Below, piece by piece: positions 63,968-64,000 of a stretch of 64,000 bases of DNA (positions are counted from its first letter, which is position 1; each line of letters begins with the position of its first letter). Made by a program: the position numbers and the translations under genes. A model generated the notes under the pieces. That model was not told the origin of the DNA, did not search any database, and saw only the letters and a list, made by a program, of their open reading frames with translations. The stretch is from Pseudomonas fluorescens (GTDB lineage: Bacteria; Pseudomonadota; Gammaproteobacteria; Pseudomonadales; Pseudomonadaceae), in NCBI RefSeq assembly GCF_902497785.1, contig NZ_CABVHK010000009.1:218387-282386 (forward strand), given 5' to 3'.

Positions 63968-64000
63968 CCTGTAGGAACTGCCGAAGGCTGCGATCTTTTG
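63968..64000. repeat. Class B REP half-element at the window edge
   Basis: CTGTAGGAACTGCCGAAGGCTGC followed by GATCTTTTG; the inverted partner, if any, lies beyond base 64000. Confidence 0.8.

Overview
The window is chromosomal DNA of a Pseudomonas of the P. fluorescens group. This rests on the gene order metZ-purF-cvpA-dedD-folC-accD-trpF-truA-fimV-usg-asd-leuB-leuD-leuC, an RsmE-type CsrA protein, a periplasmic glutaminase-asparaginase, and abundant extragenic palindromes of two Pseudomonas-type REP families arranged as inverted pairs. Most genes are GC-rich; the stretch from about 15.3 to 19.5 kb is visibly more AT-rich.

Layout. 1-3.45 kb: 5' part of thrS (minus strand) behind a leader that carries two threonine-anticodon-like hairpins, then small genes (secreted protein, cold-shock protein, I78-type inhibitor lipoprotein, two hypotheticals). 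3.46-10.6 kb: one minus-strand ribose operon rbsB-A-C-R-K-D ending in an exported nucleoside hydrolase, with a clear sigma70 promoter and a LacI-family operator. 10.6-15.1 kb: a small coiled-coil protein, glutaminase-asparaginase with an Anr-like site, an SOS-controlled pair (DUF1654-like protein plus endonuclease I), a SPOR lipoprotein, rsmE and a membrane protein. 15.3-19.6 kb: a probable acquired gtr-type glycosylation island (small membrane protein, GtrA, GtrB-like glycosyltransferase, large membrane protein) next to a tyrosine-recombinase remnant and tRNA-Val(GAC).

19.7-31 kb: FAD amine oxidoreductase; a periplasmic molybdenum hydroxylase set (Mo subunit, 2Fe-2S subunit, triheme cytochrome c, XdhC maturation factor); and a FecI-FecR-TonB receptor iron-uptake set preceded by a Fur-like site. 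31.3-31.8 kb: tRNA-Val(TAC) and two tRNA-Asp(GTC).

32-50.6 kb: the conserved biosynthetic block for methionine, purine, folate, fatty acid, tryptophan, lysine/threonine precursor and leucine synthesis, with truA and fimV. 50.7-64 kb: LysR regulator divergent from leuC, a five-PAS GGDEF-EAL protein, IbpA with a sigma32 promoter and a ROSE RNA thermometer, dusC, a TetR-hydrolase-thioesterase operon, gltX followed by two alternating tRNA-Ala/tRNA-Glu pairs, and an EmrAB-type efflux pair.

Much of the interest is regulatory: RNA operators (thrS, ibpA), an SOS box, a Fur-like box, an Anr-like box and a ribose operator can all be read directly from the sequence. I did not find an intact prophage, insertion sequence or CRISPR array.
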